A stretch of 64,000 nucleotides of DNA from NCBI GenBank assembly GCA_029204225.1, contig CM055114.1, positions 13,636,144 to 13,700,143 on the forward strand, in the 5' to 3' direction. Position 1 is the first letter of the stretch. The number at the start of each line of letters is the position of its first letter. The notes below the pieces were generated by a model. That model saw only the letters and a list, made by a program, of their open reading frames with translations. It was not told the origin of the DNA and made no database searches. Both the position numbers and the translations under genes were made by a program. Shown here one piece after another: positions 33,301-48,000 of this stretch. The DNA is from Diphasiastrum complanatum. Lineage: Eukaryota; Streptophyta; Lycopodiopsida; Lycopodiales; Lycopodiaceae.

Positions 33301-35987
33301 CTGATTGCCAAGAACGACCTATAAGAGTCTGGTAACGGACAGTAAGTAAACGCCAAACAAGCAACCGTGCCAAACTGTAATGAATCGATCTGAAGAATCC
33401 ATACACTGATGAGGAATCAATGAACAAACTCTGAACATATACAGCCTATGTATGGATGGACCAGGAATGTGACAATAAAAACATCAACATGGAAAAAGAC
33501 AACCAAAGTAACTTGGAAAGAACTTTGTTGCATATAATGAGATCCCATTCCAACCTGATAGACCATGAATGCCACCTTAATGTATCAGTAGGCATTCTCT
33601 TGGCTGAAATCAATCTATAGCAATGCTAAGAGTGATTCTTCCTTGTGCAAGGTGAGCACTTTATAAAATAGCAACTCACTTTTTGCTACTCTTTTATGGG
33701 ATTCTTGGTTTATACAACCAGCTCAAGGTACATTTTTGTGTGTTGGATTCTCAACCATTGGCACCACTCTTCCAATCATGCGGGAAGGCCAGCCTATTTG
33801 ATCTTCATGGTATTGATTGTCAAGTAGCGGCACTGTTTTGGCCTTTATGGCTATGACATACTATCGATGCTATAATTCGCATTCTTGGTTCTTTCAACTT
33901 CTTTGTGATCCTCTCTTACTTTAAGCATGTTTGCATGTCTCAAAACCATTATCAGTCATTTACATAGTATTCTTTCACTCTACAATTGAATTCATATTTG
34001 CTTATCTAGAACATTCTTATCGCTTCCTTCCTATTGGAGCATTTAGTTGTCACACGGTATTGCTTCCTCTTTCTTGCTATTACATATACTATGGTTCTAC
34101 TTCCTATACAATGGTTTCTACCGATATCATATGGTGGTTGACTTATAAATTGCAGTAAGGTGATATTTTTGCCTTTGGGCATCTTCTTCTCTATCACAAC
34201 TTCCCCTGACATTCACTATGTAGACTTCTCGATTGTGCTCACATGCTATTATGATCCAAATACTTCATATGTGTCTTCAAACAACATTGTTCTGTGCCAA
34301 GCAACTAAACTTGATATTTAAAAGGATGCAAATTTGGAGGAGCTCAAGTGCAAAATGGAGGGGGACCCTACGTCAAGTCAAGAGAGGAAAATCAAAAGAT
34401 GAAGGATGAACTAATAGATCTATCCAAGGAGAGTTAGTAGTGGCTAATGCATTAGCATGACGACATGAATGAGGGATCAAAAAGTACAAGGAAGACGAAG
34501 AGGCCCAACAGGATCAATTCTAGAAGGTGATCAATAGGATGAACAAGAGGAATGAGGTTAAGAAGGTGACCTTGGAGTGAATTCAAGTAGGGAAGAGTTG
34601 GGATGATGATGCATTACACCAAGTTATCCAACTAACCACAAAGAAAGAGGAGCTGAATTTCGAAATTGACAAACTAAGCAACTATTGAGTGATATCAGTC
34701 CCATTTTGAAAACCATGACGTAGCGGCTACTTAAGTTATGAACATAGCACTAGCACATCCTTTCCAATGAAACAAAAGTTCAGTTACCAAGCAATTTCTC
34801 AATTGCTTTTGACTGGTATCCAAAATCTTTGCGAGTTGTAAAAGACTTCTCTAAGAAATATCTTCAAGGAGATTATCCTCCAATGCTAAAGTGTCTCCTT
34901 CATGTAAACTAAGTTTTTATTGACTTACTTGATATATTGGATGTACTCTAACAATGTCGGAAAGATCTAACTTATAAGCTAAATATCCAATTCTCTCACG
35001 AATCTTATATGGTCCACTAAAATGTGTCATTAGATGATGTTTGCAATGTGCATGTATGCAAGACATTAAAATCCTTTGGAATCCTCAAATACATCCATTG
35101 TCCAACATTAAATTCTCAAGGAGTTCATTTCAAGTCAGCATAATGTTTAGCTCATTCTTGAGCATTTAAAACAATTTCACATGCCAATTGCAACATTTCC
35201 TGCATATCACGCAAAAACTTGCTTACTTTATGAACATGAACATATCGTAATTCAACACTCATAGGTGAACATGGCTGGAATCTATACATAAGCATGAATG
35301 GACTGTACCAGGGGGCAAAAAAAGAGAGGTTATAGAACTTATGAAGGGGTAGAATGCTATGTTACAAACTCGTTGCCTAAAAATTGTTTCAAAAGACAGC
35401 CGTGTATATGAAGCATGTTTTATTTTGCATCACAAATCAAATATTGACAATGTAATGAACATAACCACAGAAGTTGGCATCAAATGAAGTTAACAGACAT
35501 GAAATAACATTCTCCAACTAGGAATACTTAATGAAAAACAATGGTTGCCGATAACTCATGCAAATCTCCACCTAAGATTGCCACTCCCCTACTAGAAGCT
35601 CAAGACTTGTGTACCAATTTATACCAAGAATTGTATAAGTTGTCAACTACGCCATTGCAAAATCTGATCTTACAGAATAGCAGCGGTAAGGAATGAAAAT
35701 GTTTAAAATCAATGGGAAGGTTGGGTTCATACGGTTCACTGGGAAATATGTAAGAATGAAGCAAATTGACGTGAACATTACAAGTGTGAGTTAAGCGATA
35801 GGGTTGAGTTTTTCTAGAATCTCAAAAGGACCATAACATCAAGGAAAAAGTTTTTCAGTGAGAGCTTGGCCCTAAACGCAATCGTAGGTAGCTTGTATAA
35901 ATATTCTGTCAAAATTCTGGAGAACAGATTTTTGTGTTTTGATGTTAAACTTGACTGATGCTAAATGGTTGGTTAGTTGGTTGTGTA

Positions 35988-36065
<78 letters not shown>

Positions 36066-39000
36066 ACTTGCAGAATGCTGAGTGCCAGATATTAGACCAG
36101 GTTGTATCTTGTTTGAGAGTGAAGCAGCCGTAAGCCCAGTTCCAGCCTTTTTGGCTGGATGTTCTACAGTGCAGCTTTTATTGTGACGCTGAAATGCTTC
36201 TGGCCTAAATGTGCGGTCACAAATGGGGCACTGCTCCAGTGTTCCCTCCCACTGGGAATATGCTCTGCAAAACAAGTCTACCTCTTTACCTGTTCCTTTT
36301 AATTAGTACGTAGCCCACACAGCTAAAAGAGATTTGAAACATTGAAAGAAACAACTAAAACTTCAGTAGTTGTCCTAATAAAAAATGGTCTGGATGTGAA
36401 AGGTTTTTATGGAGATGCAGTTTTACTTTTGAAAGGGATGCAATGAGAAGTAGGAAGAGTTCAGCCTTCTAGATTTTGAAAACCAACAGGATTTCATTTA
36501 TGAGAGACAGTGCCACTAGCTACAGCAAATCTGCATCGCTCACATCCCTAAGATGTAGAAGGAAGACCACCAAGTTGTTGCAGAATCATAAATCAAGCAG
36601 CCTGTCATGATGGCCACTTGGGCATCCATGTGGCCTCACCTACTGTTGTAGCAAACAACAAACTAGAAGATAGCAGAGTAGCAGATTTGTAGGAAATCGG
36701 TAGGCAAGTTAGGGTTAGCTGATTTGTAGGAAGTTAGGTTAGCAAGCTCCCTGTGCAGCAGGTAGAGCATTTTTGTACATATATTTATGAGAACGTGAAT
36801 GATAGATTAAGAAGTTCTATTCAGTCTTCCATACTATGTGTTGTCTCTATTCTCTGCATGCATTTTCTTTCTTTTCCCTGTTTCTGTGACATGGTATCAG
36901 AGCCACCACTTTTGTAAGGGACTAAGAGTCTAGGTGCTATTCTCTTGCTCATAACATTCCAAAGAGGCTTCAACATGAGTTCGCACACTGCTGCAGCCCT
37001 TTTAAAGCCTCATGTCTTTGAAGGAAGTGGCTTTAGAGGATGGAAAATGCTGATGGGTGTCTGGCTGAGGGCAGAACAGCTGTTTGGGATCGTTGAAGGG
37101 AAAGAAAGACAACCTGAAGTGATTAAACTAGGTGACAGATCTGAAGAAGATGCTCTAATAAAGTGGCATTTGAAGGACGACAAGACCCTGGCATGCATAG
37201 GCATGTGTGTTAGCATAGGCATCTTGTTAGAAGCTGACTTGGATTAGGGCAGTCATCACTTTTGGAACTGGTTAGAGACTCAGTATAGAGGAAAGACTCA
37301 GATGGAGGTAATGCACTTATACACACAGTTGGAGCAATTGAAGTTCACTGATGGTGCAGATCTGAGAGCTTGCATCAACAAAATGAAAGAGTTGTTCACC
37401 TTACTTGCAGCTGCAGATCCCAAGTATGAAATGGCAGAAGACCAATAGAAGTTGAAGCTCTATAAATCATTGCCAACCAGTTGGAATGATTTCATAGAAA
37501 ACCTTATGACAAGAGAAAAACTCTCTTGGGATGATGCAGTTGGGAAGCTACTACAAGTAGAATTGCTACATAAAGAGAGAGAAGGAACATCCACTTCTGA
37601 GCAGGCTCTCTTTAACAAAGGCAAATCTAAGAGCAAGAAAAGTTCCAAGCAGAGTGGAGACTCAAAGAAACAACAAGCTCAGATTAAACCAGGAGGCAAT
37701 GTTGAGAAAAGGATTGCCAAGAAGGGACAATGCCGCTTTTGCTTCAAGATGGGAAATTACGAGTTCGAGTTTTGAAAGAAGAAAGCGGTAGAAGCAAAAA
37801 GTTCTGCAAGCCTAGCAGAAACTGTGGAGACTAACTCCATCAAAGAAGAAATGTACTTAGTGACTGAAAGTGCATTTATAGTGAATAACAAAGACATTTG
37901 CTTGCAAGCTAAGAAGAAGAAATTTTTGACAGTTGATTCAGCCTACACACAGACCATGCTGAAAGATAAGCCACTTGTCAAGAATTGCAGGTTAGGGCAT
38001 GGCACAGTTCAGCTTGGGAACCACAACAAAATAGTAGCAGAAGACATAGGAAGTCTTGAAGTCCCATTGCTCAGTGGTGAACTTCAAGACATTCTAGGAG
38101 CCCTCTATGTGCCTGAACTAAGGAAAGATCTGCTTTCTGTGGCGAAAGTGAGAGACACAGGGCTGAAAGTACTCTTTAATGACAAAGAGTTGTTCCTAGA
38201 ACCATAAGCACAGACCATCAGAAGAGTGCTTGCACGCGGCCCACGCATTGGCAACTTGTATGAATTGGAGATTTTTGCTCATGCTTCAACAGAAGCTATG
38301 AATGTGAATGACCAGCAGGATGAAGTTGCATTATGGCACAAGCGTTATGGACATGTCAACATGCAAGCCTTGATGGAGATCTAGAAGCATGACATGGTTA
38401 GTAGCACGATTTTCAGCAAGCCTACTAAGTTACGAATCTGTGAAGCATGCGAAAAAGGTAAGCGTTAGAGACCTAAACACCACAGTAGGGCAGACACTAA
38501 CTGATCCCCCCAACCTTGCCTACTCCCTGATATGGAGTAAGCCCCTCCTAGCCCAGTGTGAGGACTGGTAGTATGCATACTGCCAAGTGTCGGCCACATA
38601 GCACTGACATGGCCGACTGCATGTTGGGGACCCAACGTGGGGCCCTATCCTGCTGATAGGGTCCCTAGGTTATGTTAGGCCTTCCATGACTATGGTCCGT
38701 GTCGGGGCACACTACTCACACTATCTTGCCCTATTGGACGTGTACGTTGGACACACCCCTGACTGTGGTATCTGACCTCCTGAGTTCCCTAGGGTTCGGC
38801 ACTGGTTACAGGCTCGTAACACTCCCTCCCCCTTAAGAACCGTCTCGGTCCTCTAAGACAAAGTTCGGAAAAATCTTGTGAAGGACGTTGCCCTTTTCCC
38901 AAGTGGCATTCTCAATAGGCTGATCGTTCCACTTGACTAGATATTCTTGGTATAGAGTATGATGAGTCTACATCTCTCTACTACCAAGGATCTCCTCTGG

Positions 39001-42000
39001 TCATGTGGAGGTTGTTGAGAATCCAATGGGAGAACTAGAACACTGTCTCCTACCAGATTTTCAGATCTGGTGAAGGCTTTTCGTAACTGGCATACATGAA
39101 AGACTGGAAAAATCTTACTGCTGCATGGGAGTTCTGGTTCATAGGTGACCTCGCCTAGTCTCCTACTAATGGTAAAAGGACCACAATACGTAGGAGATAA
39201 CTTAGCACACACTCCTGATTTGAGGGTTTTAGAGTCAATTGGGACTCGTAGAAAGACTTTCTCACTAGCGGAGAATTGCACATCCCGTCTGTGTGGATCT
39301 GCATAATGCCTGGCTCGATCCTGGGATTGCCTAATGCTACGCTTACCATGTTCTATCATCTAGTTTAGGTCTTCTAAAAAGTTTCTGGTTGCTTCAACTT
39401 TTTCTTGTTTAAACCCTACAGTGGCTGAAAACCGTACATCAGCATAAATGGGTTGTATCCTGTAGCTGAATGTTGGTACTGTTATAAGCAAACTCTAATA
39501 TCGAGAGATACTCCTCCCAATTAGTCTGCTTTTTGCTAACGTATGCTTGAAGCATATCCTCCAGCACCTGATTTACTCTTTCTATTTGACTGTCCGTCTG
39601 TCAGTGGTACTCATGTTTAGTTTAGTATGGAGATGATGGAAAACTGCCCTCCAAAAATTCCCATTAAACTTATTGTCCCGGTCGCTGACTGTGCCGGAAG
39701 GTAGACCGTACAATTTAAAAAGCCCATCTATAAACAACCTCGCTAACTTTGAAGCTCTAACGGTTGTTTTTGTCGGAATAAAGTGAGCCATTTTGGTCAG
39801 ACGGTCAACTGTGACCCAGATAGCGTCATTACCCTTAACAACCCTCCTGCCTTTAAATGCTCTGCTTGATTAACCTGACATTTCTGGCAATTGGTTAGAT
39901 ATTGTTGGATGTCCTTGTTCATACTGGGCCAGAAAAATTGCCTACGAAGAAGCTCATAGGTCATCGTTTGTAACATCCCACCAAACCTAGAAAGATTTGT
40001 AGCTCGAAAATATTTTGAGGTCTCAGCCAACTGAGTATGGCTTTAACCTTACTAGAGTCCATCTTAATCCCCTCTGCCGAGATAATGTGACCCAAATAAG
40101 CTACTTCTTCAACGAAGAATTCACACTTAGGTTTCTTAGCATAAAGCTTATGCTTTCTAAGCAGTCGAAACACCTTTCTAAGGTGTTTAAGATGCTCCTT
40201 CCTCATTTGTAGGCGAGGATGTCATCTAAAAATACGACTACAAAATTACCCAAGTATGGTCTGAGGACACTGTTCATCAAGGTCATAAAGGTAGCTAGAG
40301 CATTTGTGAGGCCAAATGGCATCACCTTAAACTCATAATGATCGTGACGTGTCCTGAAAGTTGTTTTCGGGACATCTTCCGTTTTTATATGGACTTGATG
40401 ATATCCTGATCTAAGGTCAATTTTACTGAAAAACTTAGCCCCGTCGAGTTGGTCAAACAACTCATTTGCCCGATGCATTGGGTACTTATTCTTAATTGTG
40501 ACCTTATTGATGGCTCTGTAATCTACGCAAAGACGCATAGACCCCTCCTTTTTCACCAAAAGGACTGGTGAGGCCCATGGTGAACTATTGGTCTGAAATT
40601 GGCCTTTCCCAAGATAATCTGTTAACTGCCTAGTCATTTCTTCATCCTCTGCTCAACTGACCCGATATGGAGGTTTAGAAATAGGTGCTATACCTAGTAC
40701 TAGGTTTATTACATGATCTACATCTCTGCTAGGTGGTAAACCATGCGGTAAATCTTCAAGAAAAACATCTTTAAATTTGGACAATAAAGTTTCTAATATA
40801 TTTACTTGCTGCTATAAAGAACTAGAAATAGAAATTTTTGGAACTGAAGGTCACATAAGAATACCTGATGGTCGCTATCCCTAATTAACTGACAAAGCTC
40901 TGAACTGCAGACCATAGGACAGTTGGAACATCATGCTCCCCCTACACTGGATCTCTCTGCCATTACGTTGAAAGCTGAGGGTGTTCTCCTGATAATTTTT
41001 GTGGAGGGAAGGCCCTAAGCTAAAGAGCCAGTCTCTCCCAAGAACAAGGTCTATATGATCCAGGTGCATAATCTGAAAGTTAATTTCATCTTGATACCCC
41101 TGAATATCACTATAGTTTCCCAAATTTTCTTGTCTTCACCCTTAGCCAATGAAACTATGTACATAGCTATGCTAACTAGGTACGTCTGGAAGTTTGAGCT
41201 TCTTAACTAGGGTGTAGTTGATGAAATTATGGGTTGCCCCATAGTTACGAATAGAGCCACAGCTGATCTAGAGCTAAGCTATGAAAGCATCACATAAGCA
41301 AGACTTAAGCTATGAAAGCAGCACATAAGCAAGACTTAACCCTAGAAAGCAGGAAAGAGAGAGATTAAGGAGACTAAAGAGAGAGATCAATATCATCAGC
41401 TGAATAACAAATGACACAGTTTCCCTACTTATAGCCAAGAGGAAGCCCTAAAAGGAAGCTCGGTGGCTAGGGCCCAACTGGGAGGGAAAATAGTGCGCCC
41501 TCCAAGAAGGCCCCCACTCTCCAGTAATATGTCCAAATGGCCTAATAATGAATAATAAGGCCAAAGGCCAACCATATAGTCTAAGTGTCACTAATGAATA
41601 AAAATGGGCCCAAGGCCTGCTTATGCATAAAGTAAAGTAAATGTAAATGGACGCGGCGAATGTAATGAGCCGAGTCCATAACTCTCCCTGGCACAAAAGA
41701 AAAAGACCCAACTGCCGAAAAGAAACTGGATCAAGTAGCAGCAAGCCCTGGTGCATCAACAACTAGAACAACATCTGATGTAGAGGAATCAACAAGTGCA
41801 GCAAGAGCACGAGCCTGATCCGCAAGTGATGGTGTATGATAAAAGACATCAATAGGCTCCCATGTGGCCTCCTCAATAGGACGACCATCCCACTGGACCA
41901 AAAACTGAATCTGCCGGCGGCATCGACTATGGTATAGACGAACCTGTAATATAGCAGCAGGTAAAAATGGAAATAACTCTAGAGCAGTAGGAAACTCAAC

Positions 42001-45000
42001 ATCACAAGGAGCGTCATCCTCAATAGCAGTACGTAATAAATTGACATGGAATACATCACAGGCGCGAGTGGAAGCAGGAAGCTGTAAGCGATATGTAACT
42101 GGACTAAGAACATCCAAAATGCGATAAGGCCCATAATAACGTGGTGCAAGCTTCTCAGTAGAAGCATGGCCTTGGACAAAATGATGACGTGCAAACCGTA
42201 GGCGTAGATAAACCATATCTCCAAGCTGAAACTCAACATGGCGGCGGTGACGATCAACTGAGGTCTGATAACGTTGCTGAACATGCTGTAAATGAGAACT
42301 GGCCCAGGTAATAAGCTCTCGAGCACCTGATAGAAAAGATGCAAGTGTGACAGGTGTATCCTCAGGAGGGAGAGGAATGCCAGGTAAAAGAGGTGCATAG
42401 CCATGAGATAATAAAAATGGTGAGACACCTGTGCTGGTACTAACAGAGCTATTATAGCTATACTCTGCTAAACATAAATGCTGATCCCAATGCTTCCCTG
42501 AAGAAGTAACAAAATGGCGTAAATAATCCTCAAGGATCCTGTTAAGGACCTCAGACTGCCCATCAGACGTAGAATGATAAGCAGAATCCATAAAAAGCTG
42601 TACATCCAATATACGCATAAGCTCTGTCCAGAATATAGATGTAAACTTACTATCCCGATCAGAAAGGATAGTACGAGGAAATCCATGCAGGCGGAAAATC
42701 TCTGATAGGAACAAACGTGCACACTGCTGTGCTGTGATAGTACTGCAAACTGGTATATAATGTGCTTGTTTTGAGAACCTGTCAACTACCACCATACATG
42801 AATCGTGACCACGCTGGGTATGGGGAAGGCCAAGGATAAAGTCCATAGATATATCAGTCCACTGGCGATGAGAAATAGGCCAACTCTGGAGCAAACCAGC
42901 AGATTTAGCACGGGAGTACTTATTACGAAGACAAAAAGGGCAGGTATGAATAAGTATAGCAAGCTCAGATTCAAGAGAGGGCCAATAGAAATGGTCTTTG
43001 AGACGAGCATAAGTCTTTTGAAAACCAAAGTGACCCCCAACAGGAGAGGAATGAGCATCCGACAACAATTGGGAACGGATACCCGAGGAACTAGGAATAC
43101 AAAGAGAATCATAACGATAAAGACGGTTGTCAACAATGGAGTAAACCTGATGAGGACGGGATGAAACAGGTGGGGAAGAACTATAAACATCACGAAAATC
43201 AGAACATGTAAGGTATGCTACAGGTAGATCATCAAACCATGGAGGAATAGTAGAAACGAGTGTATTCAACAAAGCTGGAAGACGAGATAATGCATCAGCA
43301 GCAGTGTTAGCACGACCAGGATGATACAATATGGAAAAATTAAAAGCTGTAAAAACTTCAACCAACGAAATTGACGATCACTAAGGTCACGTTGAGAAAA
43401 CAGATAACGTAAAGACTGGTGATCAATAATAATGTCAAATGGAACTCGATACAGATAATGACGCCACTTCTTAAGAGCATAGATAATAGCAAGAAGCTCT
43501 TTCTCATGCACAGAATAACGTTGCTCATAAGAGCGAAGACGACGCGACTCATAAGCAATAATACATTGTGACTGGCGAAGTAAAGCACCCAAACCAACAT
43601 TACTAGCATCAGTCTCAACAAGGAACTTCTGATCAAACTGTGGTAAACACATAACGGCAGCATCAACAACAGCACGACGAAGAGTATCAAACGCTGACTG
43701 ACAATCAGAAGTCCAAAGAAAAGTAATAGACTTCTTCAAAAGTGCATGAAGAGGAGCTGCAATAGTGGCAAAATGAGGAACTTGACGACGAAGGTGAGTG
43801 GCTAACCCAAGGAACATACGAACATGATGAATATCAGTTGGTATAGGCCAATCCTGGATGGCCTGAACCTTTTATGAGGGTCCAGACGAATGTGTCCATT
43901 ACAAACAAGAAAACCAAGAAACTCGATCTCAGAAACAACAAAAGAACATTTAGACAACTTAGCAAATAACTGGTGATGTACAAGTAATTGAAATACAGAG
44001 GAAAGATGGGAAAGATGCTCAGCAAGAGACTGACTAAAAATAAGAATATCATCAAAATAAACCAAGACACAATGACCAAGAAGCGGAAGCATGACGTTAT
44101 TCATCACGTTCTGGAACGTAGGAGGGCCATTAGTAACACCAAAAGGAAGCACACAAAATTCATATAAACCAAGATGAGTATGAAAAGCAGTCTTATGTTT
44201 GTCAGAAGGGTGCATCCTGATTTGGTAATATCCAAAACGAAGGCTATCTTGGAAAAGATTTTAGAGGTACCGAGCTGGTCAAAGAGGTCATCCATGTGTG
44301 GAATACTGATTACGAATAGTCAACTTATTTAAAGCACGGTAATCAATACAAAGGCATTTGGTAAGAGAGAGATTAAGGAGACTAAAGAGAGAGATCAATA
44401 TCATCAGCTGAATAACAAATGACACAGTTTCCCTACTTATAGCCAAGAGAAAGCCCTAAAAGGAAGCTTCCGGTGGCTAGGGCCCAACTGGGAGGGAAAA
44501 TGGTGTGCCCTCCAAGAAGGCCTCCACTCTCCAGTAATATGTCCAAATGGCCTAATAATGAATAATAAGGCCAAAGGCCAACCATATAGTCTAAGTGTCA
44601 CTAATGAATAAAAAAGGGCCCAAGGCTTGCTTATGCATAAAGTAAAGTAAATGTAAATGGACGCGGCGAATGTAATGAGCTGAGTCCATAACTCCCATCG
44701 TCAACCATGACTCTTACTGACTGGTTGCCAATTTTACCATGCATACGTTCTAGGTCATGTGGCCCGAAGTTGAAAGGTCTCGCTAGCATTGCAGAAGTTA
44801 ATTGGCAACAGTGTTTCATGATCTTCATGAAACACTTTTATCTCGAAAGCTGCCGAGTCACTTGGGAAGCTTACAGTCTGAACAAGATGGACTTGTTTTT
44901 TATCTTTCTTATCTTTTTTAATGGACATTGTCTAACTGTGTGACCCTTGCCCATACACACAAAACACAAACATTCTTGTTTGGCTTTCTCAAAATCTTCT

Positions 45001-48000
45001 GGTTTTAAGGGCTGTATGAGTGATGGACGTTTCTGAGGAGCTTCATTCTTAACTTTATCTTCTTTCTTTCATTTTAAAAATTTCTATATAAATTGAAAGT
45101 CATTCTGAGTAGGCTGCTCAGAAAAGGATTGTTGTTTCACCTTCTTCCTACCCACTGAATCATCATAGATTTGAGCATATCTGAGAGCTTGCTCTAAGGT
45201 AGTAGGCGAGTCTCTCTAGACCTCTACTTTATATTCATCTTGAAGCCCACATACAAACCCTCTGACTTTCTGATAGTCGGATGCCATATTCTTTATTTTT
45301 AATATGGCTTCTCGATACTGCGAGACATACTGTATTAAGGATTTTTCTATTACTGTTCTTTCCCAACCTTCCCAGGCTCTATCAAGTTCATTTTTCGGTA
45401 GAAACTCTCTTACGAAAGCCTCTTCAAAAGCCTTCCACGACCAAGGAGTCTGCCCGGTCTCCTGGAGGTTTAACCACCACTTGTAGGCCATGGGTCCTAT
45501 GGAAAGACTAGCCTCGATTGCTTGCAAATGGTCAGGGGTCCGTTTAAGAGCGTGTATGTTCTTCCATTTGCTGAGGAAGGTATGTAAAATGCCTGCATTT
45601 CTATCCTTCTCTTCCCCAATAAAAGTAGGAGGTTTTAAGTCTTTAAAGACATTGGGATGAGACCGAAGAGGCTCACTCGATGTTGATGGACGTGGTGAAG
45701 GGGACCACTGAGAAGTGGAAGGGAGACTTCCTTTCGCGGAGCTCAAAATTAAACTTTTGAGCTCGGCGAACGAGTCTTCCACACAGGATCTGAAATTGGC
45801 TAACGCCAGTTTCAATTCATCCACTTCTATTACCAAGTGGAGGTACTGCTCTTTGGTAACTCGTTGAGTTCTTCAGTGAATTGGTCCTGTTCTTCCACTT
45901 CCATGGGTTCTTTCCCTTTACTAAAAACCAAGGCTTCTGTTTCCAATTTGTCAATGCCTCTCTCCGGGGGTTGATCAGGTCTTTGAGGAGTAGTCATTTT
46001 CAGAACAGAAAGACATTTACCTTAGATTCTGACTGAAATAAGAAGAAAGATTGACTGAGCTGGAAAAAACGAAAGCAGAATACTCAACTTTGTCTTAGGA
46101 CTGTACTTCCAAAGAGAAAAGCAAGAAACCCCTCAGTCTTTCCTCAGCTATGCAATCTGTCTCCTCAATCTACAATCCGGAAAGTTTTTACTACAACAAA
46201 ATTCTTGAAGAAGCCTTGGTTCCCTCCCTCGAAATTGATAAACTTTTTGGACTCCTATCTCAGAAACCCTCGCTGGTAGAGTTGTGGGTCTGCTGTCCCC
46301 AAAAACCAGAATTGAAGGTCTGAATTTGCAAGAAAGAAAATCAGATTTTGATTACTAGCTACCCTCGCTGTCAGACTAGTAGCCTTGCTGCTCCAAAAAA
46401 CTCAGGTTTGAAGCCCAAAAAGTGCTCTGAATTTATGGATTTGTAGAATGAAACTGCTCGCTGATCTGTCTGCAGATGTGGGACCTCTGATTGGTAGAAT
46501 AATCCACCCCAAGGCTTTCTGAAAACAGCGATGGATATGCAAATTCCTTTTTCCTTGTCCAGTGCTGACCCTGCCTCTGATTTTGCTCTCAAAATCTGTT
46601 TACAAAGGAAGGATTTGATACTGCAATCACAGCAATGGACCTGCAGTTCTATTCTGGTCTGAAATCTGCTTGATCTGCAAGAAATTCCTTTGAAATTTGC
46701 AGCGATGAAGCCTGGATTTACAACGATGGATCTGTCCACCTATTTCTATCCTAAATCCGCTTAGAAATCAGGAAATTACACTCAGAAAATAGTGATAGAT
46801 AGCTGGTTCTGCAGCGATGGATCTCCCCCACTATTTTTTAAAGGTTAGAAGATTGGTCTGTACACTCTGATAACTTCTAAACTCCCAAAGATGGAGATGG
46901 CTCTGATACCAGTGTTAGAGACCTAAACACCACAGTAAGGCAAACATTAACTGATCCCCCCAACCTTGCCTACTCCCTGATATGGAGTAAACCCCTCCTA
47001 GCCCAGTGTTAGGACTGGTAGCATGCATACTGCCAAGTGTTGGCCATGTAGCACTGACGTGGCCGACTGCACATCGGGGACCCAACGAGGGGCCCTATCC
47101 TACTGATAGGGTCCCTAGGCTGTGTTAGGCCCGCCATGGCTATGGTCCGTGCCGGGGCACACTACTCACACTGTCTTGCCCTGTTGGACGTGTACGCGCT
47201 AGACACGCCCCTGACTGTGGTATCTGACCTCCTGAGTTCCCTAGGGTTCGGCACTGGTTACAGGCTCGTAAGAGTAAGCATCATAGAAGATCTTACACAA
47301 CCGTTGGCAGCAAAGCAAATGAACTTTTGGCATTAGTTCATTTTGACCTTTGTGGGCCAAAGGACATTCATTGACTTCCTTCACAAGAAGAGCGATGCGT
47401 TGGAGGCTTTCAAGAAATTTCGGGCATTAACTGAGAAGCAGACAGGAAAGCAGCTGAAAGCTCTCAGAGCAGATGGAGGAGGAGAATTTGTGAACAATGC
47501 ATTTCGGGATTTTGGCATTGCGGAAGGCATTCAACGACAGTTTACCACTAGGTACACTCCACAATAGAACGGTGTTGCACAGCGTAAAAATCGCACCATA
47601 ATCAATTCAGCAAAAAACATGCTTGTCCAAGCAAATTTAGACAAGAAATTTTGGGCGGAGGCAGCAGCTACTGCTGTTTACATCCAGGTTACAGTTGTGA
47701 TTGATGGTAAGACTCCAGAAGAGGTATGGACAGAGCACAAGCCTGAGCATAAGGCTTACAAGTTGTTTGATGCAATAAGTAGAAAAGTGCGCATTTGATG
47801 TTACATTTGATGAATCAAATAATGTTACTATAGAAGTGCAAGAGCGTGATGAAGACCTACCTGAGCATTTGTTATCTTCTTGGGAGGAAGAGTCATCGTT
47901 ACCACAGCTGCAGGATCAACAATTTTACAAGGAATCAGCCTTGTTGCAGCCAAACACAACCCTACAACAGTCGCAGGGCAGCGATCCAGGCAGAGAATCG

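Larger units (their letters stand above)
41243..44693 (-). mobile_element. Gypsy chromovirus element E, internally deleted, TSD CCCAT
   Basis: 3' LTR 41243-41683 (441 bp) and partial 5' LTR 44363-44693 flank 2.7 kb of pol. CCCAT occurs immediately outside both ends (41238-41242 and 44694-44698). It inserted in the protease of element D between VMVDDG and ATHNF. The 5' LTR is fused directly to reverse transcriptase at CIDYRALNK, so the end of that LTR, PBS, gag, protease and the start of reverse transcriptase were lost in one deletion. LTR ends are AGTTATGG...CGTAACT. Confidence 0.92.

Noticed and set aside
42805-43164. 119-codon plus-strand frame with basic composition
   Set aside because: It lies antisense within the intact integrase frame of element E and is its shadow.
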